Assembly: GCF_001294205.1 (NCBI RefSeq)
Contig: NZ_LAQT01000037.1
Span: 1-64,000, forward strand
Reading direction: 5' to 3'
From: Amantichitinum ursilacus
GTDB lineage: Bacteria; Pseudomonadota; Gammaproteobacteria; Burkholderiales; Chitinibacteraceae
Length of the DNA stretch: 64,000 bases
The notes under the pieces were generated by a model. That model was not told where the DNA came from, made no database searches, and was given only the letters and a program-made list of their open reading frames with translations. This document shows positions 27,567-35,744 of this stretch, one piece after another (the first letter of the stretch is position 1; each line of letters begins with the position of its first letter). The position numbers were made by a program, and so were the translations under genes.

Positions 27567-27774
27567 TTTTTATGCGTTGTCGGGTTGTGTTGGAAAGTGG
27601 ATGGCGCGTACCGCGCCGAGGCTACGCCTCGAAATGTGCGTTACCCGTAGGGCAACGCACATTTTGGTTATGCCACACACACTGCAAAGGCCCGCAAGGG
27701 CCGCGCACCGGGCCAATGCAAAGCAGTGGGTAGGAATCGCCCCGCACGGATATCAGCGGGGCGTAGACGCCGCC

Positions 27775-27972
27775 TTATGCGGCGTGCGGTTGTAATAGAC
27801 CAAAGTACCAGGCCAGCAGCAGCAAGATAAACAGACACACCGAGACCGCAATCCGGATGGTCAAAGAGCGCACCAGCGCCGGGGACCCGGAAGGACCGCG
27901 CACCAGTTGCAACAGCGCGCGGCCGAGGGCAAACAGAACCACCAGCAAGAGCAGGGCGATGACTATTTTCAT
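27775..27972 (-). CDS. DUF2909 family twin-helix membrane protein
   Basis: 65-residue protein with two transmembrane helices: IVIALLLLVVLFALGRALLQ and IAVSVCLFILLLLAWYFGLL, separated by VRGPSGSPALVRSLTIR. This fits the DUF2909 / twin transmembrane family commonly encoded beside cox genes. RBS GGAGGAA precedes ATG 27972 by about 7 nt. Its start codon lies exactly opposite that of the SURF1 gene on the other strand. Confidence 0.78.
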   Translation of the reverse strand: MKIVIALLLLVVLFALGRALLQLVRGPSGSPALVRSLTIRIAVSVCLFILLLLAWYFGLLQPHAA

Positions 27973-28711
27973 GGCAAGTTCCTCCGATGCAAACCGTAGC
28001 ACACGCCGCACCGACTTGCCGCGCCGCCACCGCGCGCCGGGCCGCCGTGCGCTGGTGGGCATGGGGCTGCTGGTGCTGTTAACCGTCTGCCTGGGCGCAT
28101 GGCAAGCCGCGCGGGCGCTGTACAAACAAAGCCTGGCCGACCAGTACGCCGAGCGCATCGCCGAGCCCGCCTTGCTGTGGGGCACCGGCACGCAGCCGCC
28201 GCTGTACCGCCGTCTACAACTGGTGGGCCAGTGGCTGCCGCAATACACGCTGTATCTGGATCACCGCGATTTTGATGGCGCCAATGGCTACGAGGTGATC
28301 ACCCCATTCCGGCTGGTGGATGGCAGCCTGGTGCTGGTTAACCGCGGCTGGAAAATGCAGGCTGCGCACGAACTCCCGCCCACCGCCGCGCCCATGGTCG
28401 AAGCCATGCCGTGGCCGCGCTTTTTTGAACTGGCGCAAACACCGCCGCAAGGTCGCGTATTCCAGAACATCACCGCCAGCCGCTTTGCCGATTGGTCGGG
28501 CCTGGCGCAACCGCAATGGTTTGCGCGCCAGCGCAGCGGCGGCGACTCGCTGATCCTGGACGCCACCGAACCCGACTTCAACCCGATGCGCCACGTGGGC
28601 TACATGCTGACGTGGTGGGGCATGAGCATCGCGGGCATCTTTTTGTGGCGCAAATTCCGCCAGCAACAAGAACAGCAACTACGCCAGGAGGCGCGCAAAC
28701 ATGGTGCTTAA
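27971..28711 (+). CDS. SURF1 family oxidase assembly protein
   Basis: Integral membrane protein of the SURF1/Shy1 family, involved in heme a insertion into oxidase subunit I. Two transmembrane helices flank a periplasmic domain: MGLLVLLTVCLGAWQ near the N-terminus and VGYMLTWWGMSIAGIFLWRK near the C-terminus. Family motifs are LGAWQAARALYKQ, the YEVITPFRL segment and LVLVNRGW. I start at ATG 27971 (MASSSDAN); ATG 27959 and an internal start close to TM1 are possible and none has a strong RBS. The 3' end overlaps the next gene by 11 bases. Confidence 0.85.
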   Translation: MASSSDANRSTRRTDLPRRHRAPGRRALVGMGLLVLLTVCLGAWQAARALYKQSLADQYAERIAEPALLWGTGTQPPLYRRLQLVGQWLPQYTLYLDHRDFDGANGYEVITPFRLVDGSLVLVNRGWKMQAAHELPPTAAPMVEAMPWPRFFELAQTPPQGRVFQNITASRFADWSGLAQPQWFARQRSGGDSLILDATEPDFNPMRHVGYMLTWWGMSIAGIFLWRKFRQQQEQQLRQEARKHGA

Positions 28712-29186
28712 TCGCGGCCAGAAAACGCTGTTAACGCTGTTTGGCATGACGCTGCTGCCCATCGTGGCGGCGCAGATTCTGTTCCACGCCTGGCGGCCCG
28801 ACACCACCTATAGCTACGGCACGCTGCTGGCCCAACCGGCCGCTGTGCCCGCCACCGGCCACTGGCGTCTGGTGGCGGCCGATCCGCAAGGCTGTACCGC
28901 GCGCCAGCGCGATCTGCTTTTCGCCACGCGGCAAATGCGGCTGGCGCAAGGGCAAGAAGCGCAACGCATCCAGCGCGCCTCCACCGCCAACTGCGCCAAT
29001 CTGGATAGCGATGTGGCGCTGCTGCAATCGCACAATATGTTCCGCCAGGCCGGGCTGTATCTGATCGATCCGCAAGGCAATCTGGTGATGCATTACCAGC
29101 CCGAAAAAATCGCCGATAACGACGGCCGCAAAAAAGCCATGGCCGAAATTGGCCGCGTGCTTAAAACCAACGAAGGCCTGGGTTGA
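28701..29186 (+). CDS. Membrane-anchored hypothetical protein of the oxidase-assembly cluster
   Basis: 161-residue protein with an N-terminal membrane anchor (KTLLTLFGMTLLPIVAAQIL) and a periplasmic domain. The domain contains two cysteines in separate motifs (PQGCTARQRDLLFATRQMR and TANCANLDSD) and ends AGLYLIDPQGNLVMHYQ, reminiscent of the C-terminal half of a thioredoxin/SCO-like fold but without CxxC. A protein of this kind is typically encoded between SURF1 and CtaA in betaproteobacteria. A good RBS (AGGAGG) lies inside the SURF1 3' end. I infer a role in oxidase maturation; function unproven. Confidence 0.75.
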   Translation: MVLNRGQKTLLTLFGMTLLPIVAAQILFHAWRPDTTYSYGTLLAQPAAVPATGHWRLVAADPQGCTARQRDLLFATRQMRLAQGQEAQRIQRASTANCANLDSDVALLQSHNMFRQAGLYLIDPQGNLVMHYQPEKIADNDGRKKAMAEIGRVLKTNEGLG

Positions 29187-29187
29187 G

Positions 29188-30222
29188 ATGCTGAGCGCCA
29201 GTCCCGCTGTCAGTCCGCGCGTACGCCTGTTGTTGTGGGTGGCCGTGGTCTGGACCTTCTGTTTGCTGATGCTGGGCGCATGGGTGCGTCTGCACGACGC
29301 GGGCCTGGGCTGCCCGGATTGGCCCGGATGCTATGGCCATCTGACGGTGCCCGAAGCGCCGCATGAAATCGCCAAAGCCAGCGCGCAATTTGGCGGCACG
29401 GTCGAGCCCGCCAAAGGCTGGAAAGAGATGATCCACCGCTACGCCGCGGGTGGCTTGGGCCTGCTGGTGCTGGCACTGACGGTGGCGCTGCTACGCAAAC
29501 GCACGCCCCACTCGGCCCCGGTGTGGCTGGTGCTGGCCCCGCCCTTGGTGATCTTGCTGCAAGCCTTGCTGGGTATGTGGACGGTCACGCTCAAGCTAAT
29601 GCCGGTGGTGGTCACCGCGCATCTGATGGGTGGCATGAGCATGCTGGCGCTGCTGACCGCGTTGGCCGCGCGCAGCACGCTAGCGCCGATGGCCTTGCCG
29701 GCAGAGACCCGCAGCGTGGCCTGGCTGGCGCTGGCGCTGGTGGCCGTCCAGATTGTGTTGGGGGGCTGGGTGTCGACCAATTACGCCGGGCTGGCATGCG
29801 ATGGCTTTCCGGCTTGTCGTGGCAGCTTTGCGCCCGCGCCCGGTTTGCTGGATGCGCTGCGGCCCGATCGTGCGCTGGGCCTGACCGCCGACGGCAACCC
29901 GCTCACCATTGATCATCTGGCCGCCATCCATTGGCTGCATCGCTGCGGCGCGCTGCTGGTGACATTGCTAGTGCTTGCGCTGGTGTTGCGGCTGTGGCGC
30001 GATGCGCGTCCGTTTGCCCTGGCCTTGCTGGCCGCGCTGGTGCTGCAAGTGGCGCTGGGCGTGGCCAATGTCGAGTTGTCTTTGCCGCTGCCGTTGGCGG
30101 TGGCGCACAACGGCGGCGCAGCATTGTTGCTGCTGACGCTGATTACGTTACTGGCCCGGTTACGCCGGCCTAAGGAAATCCATGGCTACGCAAACGCTGG
30201 TCGCGCCTTCGCGCTTCGTTGA
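29188..30222 (+). CDS. ctaA: Heme A synthase (COX15/CtaA family)
   Basis: Membrane enzyme oxidising the C8 methyl of heme O to a formyl, giving heme A for the oxidase. The two half-repeats each have paired histidines: EMIHRYAAGGLGLLVL, VVTAHLMGGMSML, IHWLHRCGALLV and VAHNGGAALLLL. The cysteine motif GLGCPDWPGCYG in the first loop is typical, with a second pair GLACDGFPAC. Eight helices in 344 residues from ATG 29188. The last 41 bases overlap ctaB, whose start lies inside the ctaA reading frame. Confidence 0.92.
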   Translation: MLSASPAVSPRVRLLLWVAVVWTFCLLMLGAWVRLHDAGLGCPDWPGCYGHLTVPEAPHEIAKASAQFGGTVEPAKGWKEMIHRYAAGGLGLLVLALTVALLRKRTPHSAPVWLVLAPPLVILLQALLGMWTVTLKLMPVVVTAHLMGGMSMLALLTALAARSTLAPMALPAETRSVAWLALALVAVQIVLGGWVSTNYAGLACDGFPACRGSFAPAPGLLDALRPDRALGLTADGNPLTIDHLAAIHWLHRCGALLVTLLVLALVLRLWRDARPFALALLAALVLQVALGVANVELSLPLPLAVAHNGGAALLLLTLITLLARLRRPKEIHGYANAGRAFALR

Positions 30223-31081
30223 ATTCTGGCAACTGGGCAAACCGCGCGTCGTCAGCCTGATCGTGTTCTGTGCCGCCGCCGGGGCGCTGCTGGCCACCCC
30301 GCAATGGGCGGTGGCGTCGCATGTGGCGATCTCGCTGGTGGGCATTGCGCTGGTGGCGATGGGGGCGGCGGCGGTCAATTGCCTGGTCGAACATAAACGC
30401 GATGCGGTCATGAGCCGCACCGCGCGCCGCGGCACCGCCAAAGGCACGGTGTTGCCGTGGGAAGCCGGTTTGTATGCGGCCGCGCTCACCGGCTCGGGCT
30501 TGTGGCTGCTGGCCACCTTCGCCAACGCGCTCACCATGTGGCTGACGCTGGCCACCTTCTTTGGCTATGCCGTGGTCTACACGCGCTGGCTGAAACCGGC
30601 CACGCCGCAAAATATCGTGATTGGCGGTGCGGCCGGGGCGATGCCGCCGGTGCTGGGCTGGGCCGCCGTCACCGGCACCGTGCCGCCGGAAGCGGCCGTG
30701 CTGTTCTTGCTGATCTATACCTGGACACCGCCGCACTTCTGGGCGCTGGCGCTGTATCGCCGCCTCGATTATCAAAAGGCCGGGCTGCCGATGCTGCCGG
30801 TCACTCACGGCCCGGCCTATACGCGCCAGATGATTCTGCTGTACGCGCTGGCGCTGTTTGCGGTCAGCCTGTTGCCGTTTGCCATCGGCATGAGCGGCTG
30901 GCTGTATCTGGCCATCGCCTGCTGGTTTAACGCCGGCTTCGTGCTGCGCAGCTGGCGCCTGTACCGCACGCACGACGAACAAGTCGCGCGCGGGCTGTTC
31001 TTTTATTCGATCAAATACCTGGCGTTTGTGTTTGGCGGTTTACTTGTGGATCGCCTGGCGCACGTCATAGGGTGGGTCTAG
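30182..31081 (+). CDS. ctaB: Protoheme IX farnesyltransferase (heme O synthase)
   Basis: Membrane prenyltransferase that adds a farnesyl chain to heme B, the step before CtaA. The UbiA-type motifs are present: NCLVEHKRDAVMSRT (first acidic motif, with Glu in place of the usual first Asp), GAAGAMPPVLGW, and YTWTPPHFWALALYRRLDY followed by GLPMLPV. 299 residues. RBS AAGGA precedes ATG 30182. The reading frame ends inside a REP-like palindrome: the last codons encoding VIGWV and the TAG stop are repeat sequence, so the native C-terminus has been replaced or slightly extended. Confidence 0.93.
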   Translation: MATQTLVAPSRFVEFWQLGKPRVVSLIVFCAAAGALLATPQWAVASHVAISLVGIALVAMGAAAVNCLVEHKRDAVMSRTARRGTAKGTVLPWEAGLYAAALTGSGLWLLATFANALTMWLTLATFFGYAVVYTRWLKPATPQNIVIGGAAGAMPPVLGWAAVTGTVPPEAAVLFLLIYTWTPPHFWALALYRRLDYQKAGLPMLPVTHGPAYTRQMILLYALALFAVSLLPFAIGMSGWLYLAIACWFNAGFVLRSWRLYRTHDEQVARGLFFYSIKYLAFVFGGLLVDRLAHVIGWV

Positions 31082-31245
31082 ACGGGGTCGCCTAGACCCA
31101 CCTTTCAATGGCATTGACTCGAACGGTGAGGTTCCAAACTGCCGCGTCGGTTGGAGGGGGCTAAAGGCTCTCAATCAAAGCGGCGTCTTGAAGCTGCTCA
31201 GCTCGAATCGGCGGCTTTGAGTGGTGGGTCCAGACCCACCCTATG
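31066..31245. repeat. REP-like palindrome cluster E, supplying the ctaB stop
   Basis: The first element (31071-31102) is a long form: perfect 10-bp arms GGTGGGTCTA and TAGACCCACC around GACGGGGTCGCC, preceded by CATAG. The right partner at 31223-31240 is the 18-nt form (centre CA) followed by CTATG. The inner flank contains TTTCAATGGCATTGACTCGA and GGCGGCTTTGAGT. It lies between ctaB and the convergent transporter gene. Confidence 0.9.
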
Positions 31246-31272
31246 CGTTGTCCATCATCCGGGTCGAATCAA

Positions 31273-32277
31273 TCAAGATTTAGCGATGATCTCGGCGGCG
31301 ACCGGGGCTTCGGGGTGGGGGCGGCGGGCGTAGCGCTGGGCCAGCACGGCGCAGGTCATCAGCTGAATCTGGTGGAACAACATCAGCGGCAGCACAATCG
31401 CGCCCACCGCGTGGCCGGCAAACAGCACGTTGGCAATCGGCACGCCGCTGGCCAGGCTTTTCTTCGAGCCGCAAAACACAATCACAATCTCGTCTTCTTT
31501 ATTAAAGCCCAGCACGCGGCTGCCATAGGTGGTCAGCAGCAGCACCACGGCCAGCAATATGGCGTTGACGATCAGCAACGCACCCAGCGCGGGCAGGGGC
31601 GTGTTGTGCCACAAGCCCTGGATCACCGCCTCGCTGAACGCCGTATACACCACCAGCAAAATCGAGCCCTGATCCACAAACTTGAGCATGCCCTTGTTGC
31701 GATCCACCCAGCCGCCGATCCACTTGCGCGCGATCTGGCCGGCAATAAACGGCAGCAGCAATTGCATGACGATGTTCAGCACCGAATCCATTGAAAAGTT
31801 CATGCCGCCATGCGCGCCCAGCAGCAGGCCCGCCACCACCGGCGTAATAAAGATGCCAAACAGATTGGACGCCGACGCGCTGCAAATGGCCGCGGGCACG
31901 TTGCCACGCGCCATGGCGGTAAAGGCAATCGACGACTGCACGGTGGACGGCAGCGCGCATAAAAACAGCACGCCCATATACAGCTCGGGCGTCACCATCG
32001 GCGATAGCAAGGGCTTCAGCAGCAGCCCCAGCAGCGGAAACATCACAAAGGTACTGAGCATGACCACCAGATGCAGCCGCCAGTGCGTGGCCCCGGCAAT
32101 CACCGCCTCGCGCGACAGCTTGGCGCCATGCAGAAAAAACAGCAGGCCAACGGCGAAATTGGTGATGTAGCCAAACGCCACCGCGCCCTGGCCATGGCAC
32201 GGAATCAGGCTGGCGATGATGACGGTGGCGATCAGGGCCAGCGTAAAGTTGTCGGGCAGAAAGCGGGGACGGGTCAT
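31273..32277 (-). CDS. Bile acid:sodium symporter-like transporter (SBF-like, YfeH type)
   Basis: Polytopic protein of 334 residues with about ten helices, matching the SBF-like (YfeH/DUF4137) branch of the bile acid:sodium symporter superfamily. Typical segments are FLHGAKLSREAVIAGATHWRL, LCALPSTVQSSIAFTAMARG, NVPAAICSASASNLFGIFIT and CGSKKSLASGVPIANVLF. The superfamily carries organic anions or related compounds with sodium; the substrate here is unknown. No partner genes. Confidence 0.87.
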   Translation of the reverse strand: MTRPRFLPDNFTLALIATVIIASLIPCHGQGAVAFGYITNFAVGLLFFLHGAKLSREAVIAGATHWRLHLVVMLSTFVMFPLLGLLLKPLLSPMVTPELYMGVLFLCALPSTVQSSIAFTAMARGNVPAAICSASASNLFGIFITPVVAGLLLGAHGGMNFSMDSVLNIVMQLLLPFIAGQIARKWIGGWVDRNKGMLKFVDQGSILLVVYTAFSEAVIQGLWHNTPLPALGALLIVNAILLAVVLLLTTYGSRVLGFNKEDEIVIVFCGSKKSLASGVPIANVLFAGHAVGAIVLPLMLFHQIQLMTCAVLAQRYARRPHPEAPVAAEIIAKS

Positions 32278-32442
32278 GCGGGTGTTTCCGGTAAAGACGG
32301 CGCGAAGGCCTTATTAAAAGCGGGGGAGGGGCGTGCGCGCAATCTGTTTGGCATATCGCGCCAGGCGGCGAAGCGGGGTCGTGCTTTTTTCCACCGGTTG
32401 CTTTGCAACGTTGCATCGCCCGCAATGGTTTACCCGGCCCGA

Positions 32443-32471
32443 TTGGCGCTGCCACAGCTTGCCGCTATACT
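32443..32471 (+). promoter_or_regulatory. Promoter of the fluoride-riboswitch transcript
   Basis: -35 TTGGCG (32443-32448), 17-nt spacer, -10 TATACT (32466-32471). The predicted start near 32478 coincides with the 5' edge of the riboswitch. The rest of 32278-32442 shows no gene. Confidence 0.78.
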
Positions 32472-32477
32472 CGCCCT

Positions 32478-32563
32478 GCAGGAGATGGCATTCCTCCCAG
32501 AACCGCCGCGCCGCCCTCCGGTGCAGCTGATGATGCCTACGTAACCCGTCCGGGTGCGTAGGC
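32478..32563 (+). ncRNA. Fluoride riboswitch (crcB motif) with candidate switching hairpin
   Basis: The aptamer core matches the fluoride class: GGAGATGGCATTCCTCC (32481-32497), AACCGCC (32501-32507), then CTGATGATGCCTAC at 32527-32540. The 3' end GCCTACG (32535-32541) can instead pair with CGTAGGC (32557-32563), with an inner ACCCG/CGGGT stem. This gives a mutually exclusive hairpin that is probably the expression platform. There is no T run after it, so control may be translational or by another route. The gene it precedes encodes a CLC-F fluoride antiporter, which confirms the ligand. Confidence 0.93.
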
Positions 32564-32606
32564 TTGCGTCCGGATATTGTGATCACCCCGACCGGACTGC
32601 TTATCG

Positions 32607-33836
32607 ATGAATCACCCCCTTATTCAAGAATTGCGTGGCTTGCTGACTTATCTGGCGCGCTGGTTGCCGGTCGCCCTTGTGGTGGGCGCGCTGGCGGGCA
32701 CCGCCTCGGCGCTGTTTTTGTTTGCGCTGGATTGGGCCACCCACACGCGGCTGCAGCATCGCTGGCTGATTCTGTGCATGCCATTGATGGGCTTTGCGGT
32801 TAGCTGGGTGTACGGCCGCGTCGGTCGCAACGTCGAGGCCGGCAACAATTTGCTGATCGAAGAAATCCACAGCCCGCAAAACCGCATCCCCCTGCGCATG
32901 GCCCCGCTGGTGTTGCTGGGCACGGTGGCGTCGCATCTGGTGGGCGCATCGGTGGGGCGCGAGGGCACGGCGGTGCAGATGGGCGGATCGCTGGCGGATC
33001 AGATCAGCCGCGTGATTCCGTTTACGCCCGCGCAACGCCGTATCTTGCTGATGGCGGGGTTGAGCGCCGGGTTTGCCTCGGTATTTGGCGTGCCGCTGGC
33101 GGGCGCGATCTTTGGCCTGGAAGTGTTGGCGATTGGGCGCTTGCGTTATGACGCCTTGTTTCCGTGTCTGGTGGCTGCGATTGCGGGGGACCAGATCTGT
33201 TTGCTGTGGGGCGTGCATCACACGGTGTATCCGGTCAATGTGTTCCCCGCCCCGACCGCGTGGGGGCTTACCGCCACCCTGATTGCGGGCGCGTTGTTCG
33301 GCGCGGTGGGCATGCTGTTTGCGCGCAGTACCAACACGCTGGGCGCGTGGCTGAAGGCCCGCATCGCGTATGCGCCGCTGCGCGCTCTGCTTGGTGGCGT
33401 GGTGATTGCGGCGGTGGCGTGGGGCTGGCTGGGCGCGGATCGCTACCTGGGCCTGGGCGTGCCGGTGATCGTGCAGGCGTTTACCCAGCCGGTGCCGGGC
33501 TATGACTTTATCGCCAAGCTGGTGTTTACCGTCACCTCGCTGGCCAGCGGCTTTAAAGGCGGCGAAGTGACGCCGCTGTTTTATATCGGCGCGACGCTGG
33601 GCAACGCGCTGGCCCCGCTGCTGCATATGCCGATTGCGCTGATGGCGGCGATCGGGCTGGTGGCGGTGTTTGCTGGCGCGGCCAATGTGCCGATTGCGTC
33701 GGGCATCATGGCGATGGAGCTGTTTGGCGCGGAAATCGGCGTGTATGCGGCGGTGGCGTGCTCGGTGGCGTGGCTGTTTTCGGGGCACACCGGCATCTAC
33801 AAGGCGCAGCGCACGGGGCACAAGTGGCTGGCGTGA
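32607..33836 (+). CDS. CLC-type fluoride/proton antiporter (CLC-F)
   Basis: Membrane antiporter that expels fluoride. CLC fold with about ten or more helices in 409 residues. The motif GREGTAVQMG (118-127) is characteristic of the fluoride-specific CLC-F branch rather than chloride channels, and EAGNNLLIEEIH (77-88) is another branch marker. The GKGGE-like motif is present as FKGGEVTPLFYIGATLGN. The upstream fluoride riboswitch supports the assignment strongly. No clear RBS precedes ATG 32607. A repeat cluster begins 30 bases after the stop. Confidence 0.93.
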   Translation: MNHPLIQELRGLLTYLARWLPVALVVGALAGTASALFLFALDWATHTRLQHRWLILCMPLMGFAVSWVYGRVGRNVEAGNNLLIEEIHSPQNRIPLRMAPLVLLGTVASHLVGASVGREGTAVQMGGSLADQISRVIPFTPAQRRILLMAGLSAGFASVFGVPLAGAIFGLEVLAIGRLRYDALFPCLVAAIAGDQICLLWGVHHTVYPVNVFPAPTAWGLTATLIAGALFGAVGMLFARSTNTLGAWLKARIAYAPLRALLGGVVIAAVAWGWLGADRYLGLGVPVIVQAFTQPVPGYDFIAKLVFTVTSLASGFKGGEVTPLFYIGATLGNALAPLLHMPIALMAAIGLVAVFAGAANVPIASGIMAMELFGAEIGVYAAVACSVAWLFSGHTGIYKAQRTGHKWLA

Positions 33837-33865
33837 ACCGCTGATGACGCGCGCGTGTGCCCTCG

Positions 33866-34027
33866 CATAGGGTGGGTCTTGACCCACCATTCAAAGCAGC
33901 AGCCCCGTGCCGCCGTATTTGATATTCGCGGCCGCTAAACACTTTTTAAATGCTGAAAAACAATCGGCATGGCCACCCGCGCTTCCATGCCCACGGCTTT
34001 GGAGGGTGGGTCTTGACCCACCCTATA
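33866..34027. repeat. REP-like palindrome cluster F
   Basis: One inverted pair: 33871-33888 and 34005-34022, both with TT centres, bounded by CGCATAG and CCCTATAT. Inner flanks are CATTCAAAGCAGC and GGCTTTGGAGG. The following 34028-34156 is A/T-rich (TTCATATATCC, TAGATATAAAA) and probably holds the ssu promoter, though no confident boxes were assigned. Confidence 0.88.
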
Positions 34028-34156
34028 TAACCGTTCTTTTTCATATATCCTTTTTAGATATAAAACGCGCTCAAAAGTATTTGTGGAAATAACAAAGGCA
34101 TCATAAATTCCTGACTCGCCCAACGAAACGCCTCGTTAGAGTCAAAAGGAATTTAG

Positions 34157-34753
34157 ATGCCTGTTGTCGTTACCCTGTCCGGCAGCCCCAGCGCCCGGTC
34201 CCGCTCGCAAGGTTTGCTCAACCGTGCTGCCCAGGTTCTGGCGCAACAGGGTATCGAAGTGCAGTCGTTTACGTTGGCCGATTTTCCGGCTGAGGCGCTG
34301 CTGCACGCGCGCTTTGAAGATCCGTCGATCAAGGCGTGGCAAGACGCCGTGGCCCACGCCGATGGCCTGGTGGTCAGCACGCCGGTTTACAAAGCGGCTT
34401 ATAGCGGCGCGCTCAAAGTCATCCTCGACGTGCTGCCCGAGCGCGCGCTGACGCACCACGTGGTGTTGCCGCTGGCCACCGGCGGCAGCCCGGCGCATAT
34501 GTTGGCGGTTGATTATTCGCTGCAGCCGGTGCTGACCGCGCTCAAGGCGCGGCATGTGCTGGGTGGCATCTACGCCACCGACAAAGAACTGACCTGGCAA
34601 GACGACGGCAGCCTGCTGCTGGCCCCCGAAATTGACGATCGCCTGCATGTGGCGATCTCGCGCTTTCTCGCTCATATCCCCAATCCCGGCCACGTTCAGC
34701 TCGACCCCGATTTGCTGCATGCGCAGCTGCGGCTCGGGCGCGTCAGCCTGTAA
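34157..34753 (+). CDS. ssuE: NAD(P)H-dependent FMN reductase SsuE
   Basis: Flavodoxin-fold reductase that supplies FMNH2 to the alkanesulfonate monooxygenase. The N-terminal TLSGSPSARSRSQGLL is the FMN phosphate loop. STPVYKAAYSGALKVILDVL and LPLATGGSPAHMLAVDYSLQ are nearly diagnostic of SsuE. 198 residues. AAAGGAATTTAG precedes ATG 34157. First gene of a six-gene ssu operon for using organosulfonates as sulfur source; such operons are usually repressed by sulfate through CysB/Cbl, but no site is recognised here. Confidence 0.94.
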   Translation: MPVVVTLSGSPSARSRSQGLLNRAAQVLAQQGIEVQSFTLADFPAEALLHARFEDPSIKAWQDAVAHADGLVVSTPVYKAAYSGALKVILDVLPERALTHHVVLPLATGGSPAHMLAVDYSLQPVLTALKARHVLGGIYATDKELTWQDDGSLLLAPEIDDRLHVAISRFLAHIPNPGHVQLDPDLLHAQLRLGRVSL

Positions 34754-34792
34754 TCGCTCGACCCCATAAAAACCAGATCCGGAGACACGCAC

Positions 34793-35734
34793 ATGCTACG
34801 CAAACTGTTCACCGCACTCGCGCCACTGGCGCTGGGCCTCGCTTTTGCCGCCCCCACTGCCGCGCAAGCCGCCGACCAGGTGGTGCGCGTCGGCTATCAA
34901 AAATATGGCGCGTTTACGCTGCTGAAAGGCCGCGGCACGCTGGAGAAAAAACTGGAAGCGCAAGGTTGGAAGGTTAGCTGGACCGAATTCCCCGGCGGCC
35001 CGCAATTGCTGGAAGCGCTCAACGTCGGCGCGGTTGATTTCGGCCTGACCGGCGAAGCCCCGCCCGTATTTGCCCAAGCCGCAGGCGCGCAACTGGTTTA
35101 CATCGCTAACGAGCCGCCCGCCCCGCAAGGCGAGGCCATCCTGGTGGCCAAGGATTCGCCGATCAAATCGGTGAAGGACCTCAAAGGCAAAAAAGTGGCG
35201 CTGAACAAAGGCTCCAACGTGCATTACCTGCTGGTTAAAGCGCTGGAAGAAGCCGGTCTTAAATACAGCGATATCCAACCGGTGTACCTGCCGCCCGCCG
35301 ATGCGCGCGCCGCGTTCTCCAAAGGCGCAGTCGATGCCTGGGTCATCTGGGACCCGTACCTGGCCGCCGCCGAAGCCCAATTGCCGGTGCGCACCTTGCG
35401 TGACGGCAAAGGCCTGGTGGCTAACCATCAGTTCATCCTGGCCACGCGCAAATTCGCCACCGCCCAGCCTGCCGTGGTTAAAAACGTGCTGAGCGAACTG
35501 CAAAGCGCCGACCAGTGGGCCAACGCCAATCCGGCGGAAGCCGCCAAAACACTGGCATCACAAATCGGCTTGCCGGTGGATGTGGTTGCTGCCACCTTGC
35601 CGCGCAACACGCTGGGCCTGACGCCGATTACCCCGCAAGTGGCCAACCAGCAACAGCAAATTGCCGACGTCTTTAAAGGCCTGGGCTTGATCCCGGTGCC
35701 GGTGAAGATCAGCGACGCGCTGCTGGCACAGTGA
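34793..35734 (+). CDS. ssuA: Aliphatic sulfonate-binding protein SsuA (copy 1)
   Basis: Periplasmic binding protein for alkanesulfonates. Signal peptide: MLRKLFTALAPLALGLAFAA, cleaved around AQA-ADQ. Mature motifs are [39 protein letters not shown] and TGEAPPVFAQAAG, followed by DAWVIWDPYLAAAEAQ. 313 residues, typical for SsuA. GGAG lies 8 nt before the ATG. It is followed after 10 bases by a paralogue. Confidence 0.93.
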   Translation: MLRKLFTALAPLALGLAFAAPTAAQAADQVVRVGYQKYGAFTLLKGRGTLEKKLEAQGWKVSWTEFPGGPQLLEALNVGAVDFGLTGEAPPVFAQAAGAQLVYIANEPPAPQGEAILVAKDSPIKSVKDLKGKKVALNKGSNVHYLLVKALEEAGLKYSDIQPVYLPPADARAAFSKGAVDAWVIWDPYLAAAEAQLPVRTLRDGKGLVANHQFILATRKFATAQPAVVKNVLSELQSADQWANANPAEAAKTLASQIGLPVDVVAATLPRNTLGLTPITPQVANQQQQIADVFKGLGLIPVPVKISDALLAQ

Positions 35735-35744
35735 GCTGAACATC

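Noticed and set aside
27567-27774. Possible small gene after the duplicated repeat unit
   Set aside because: Only short frames without RBS or recognisable composition were seen.
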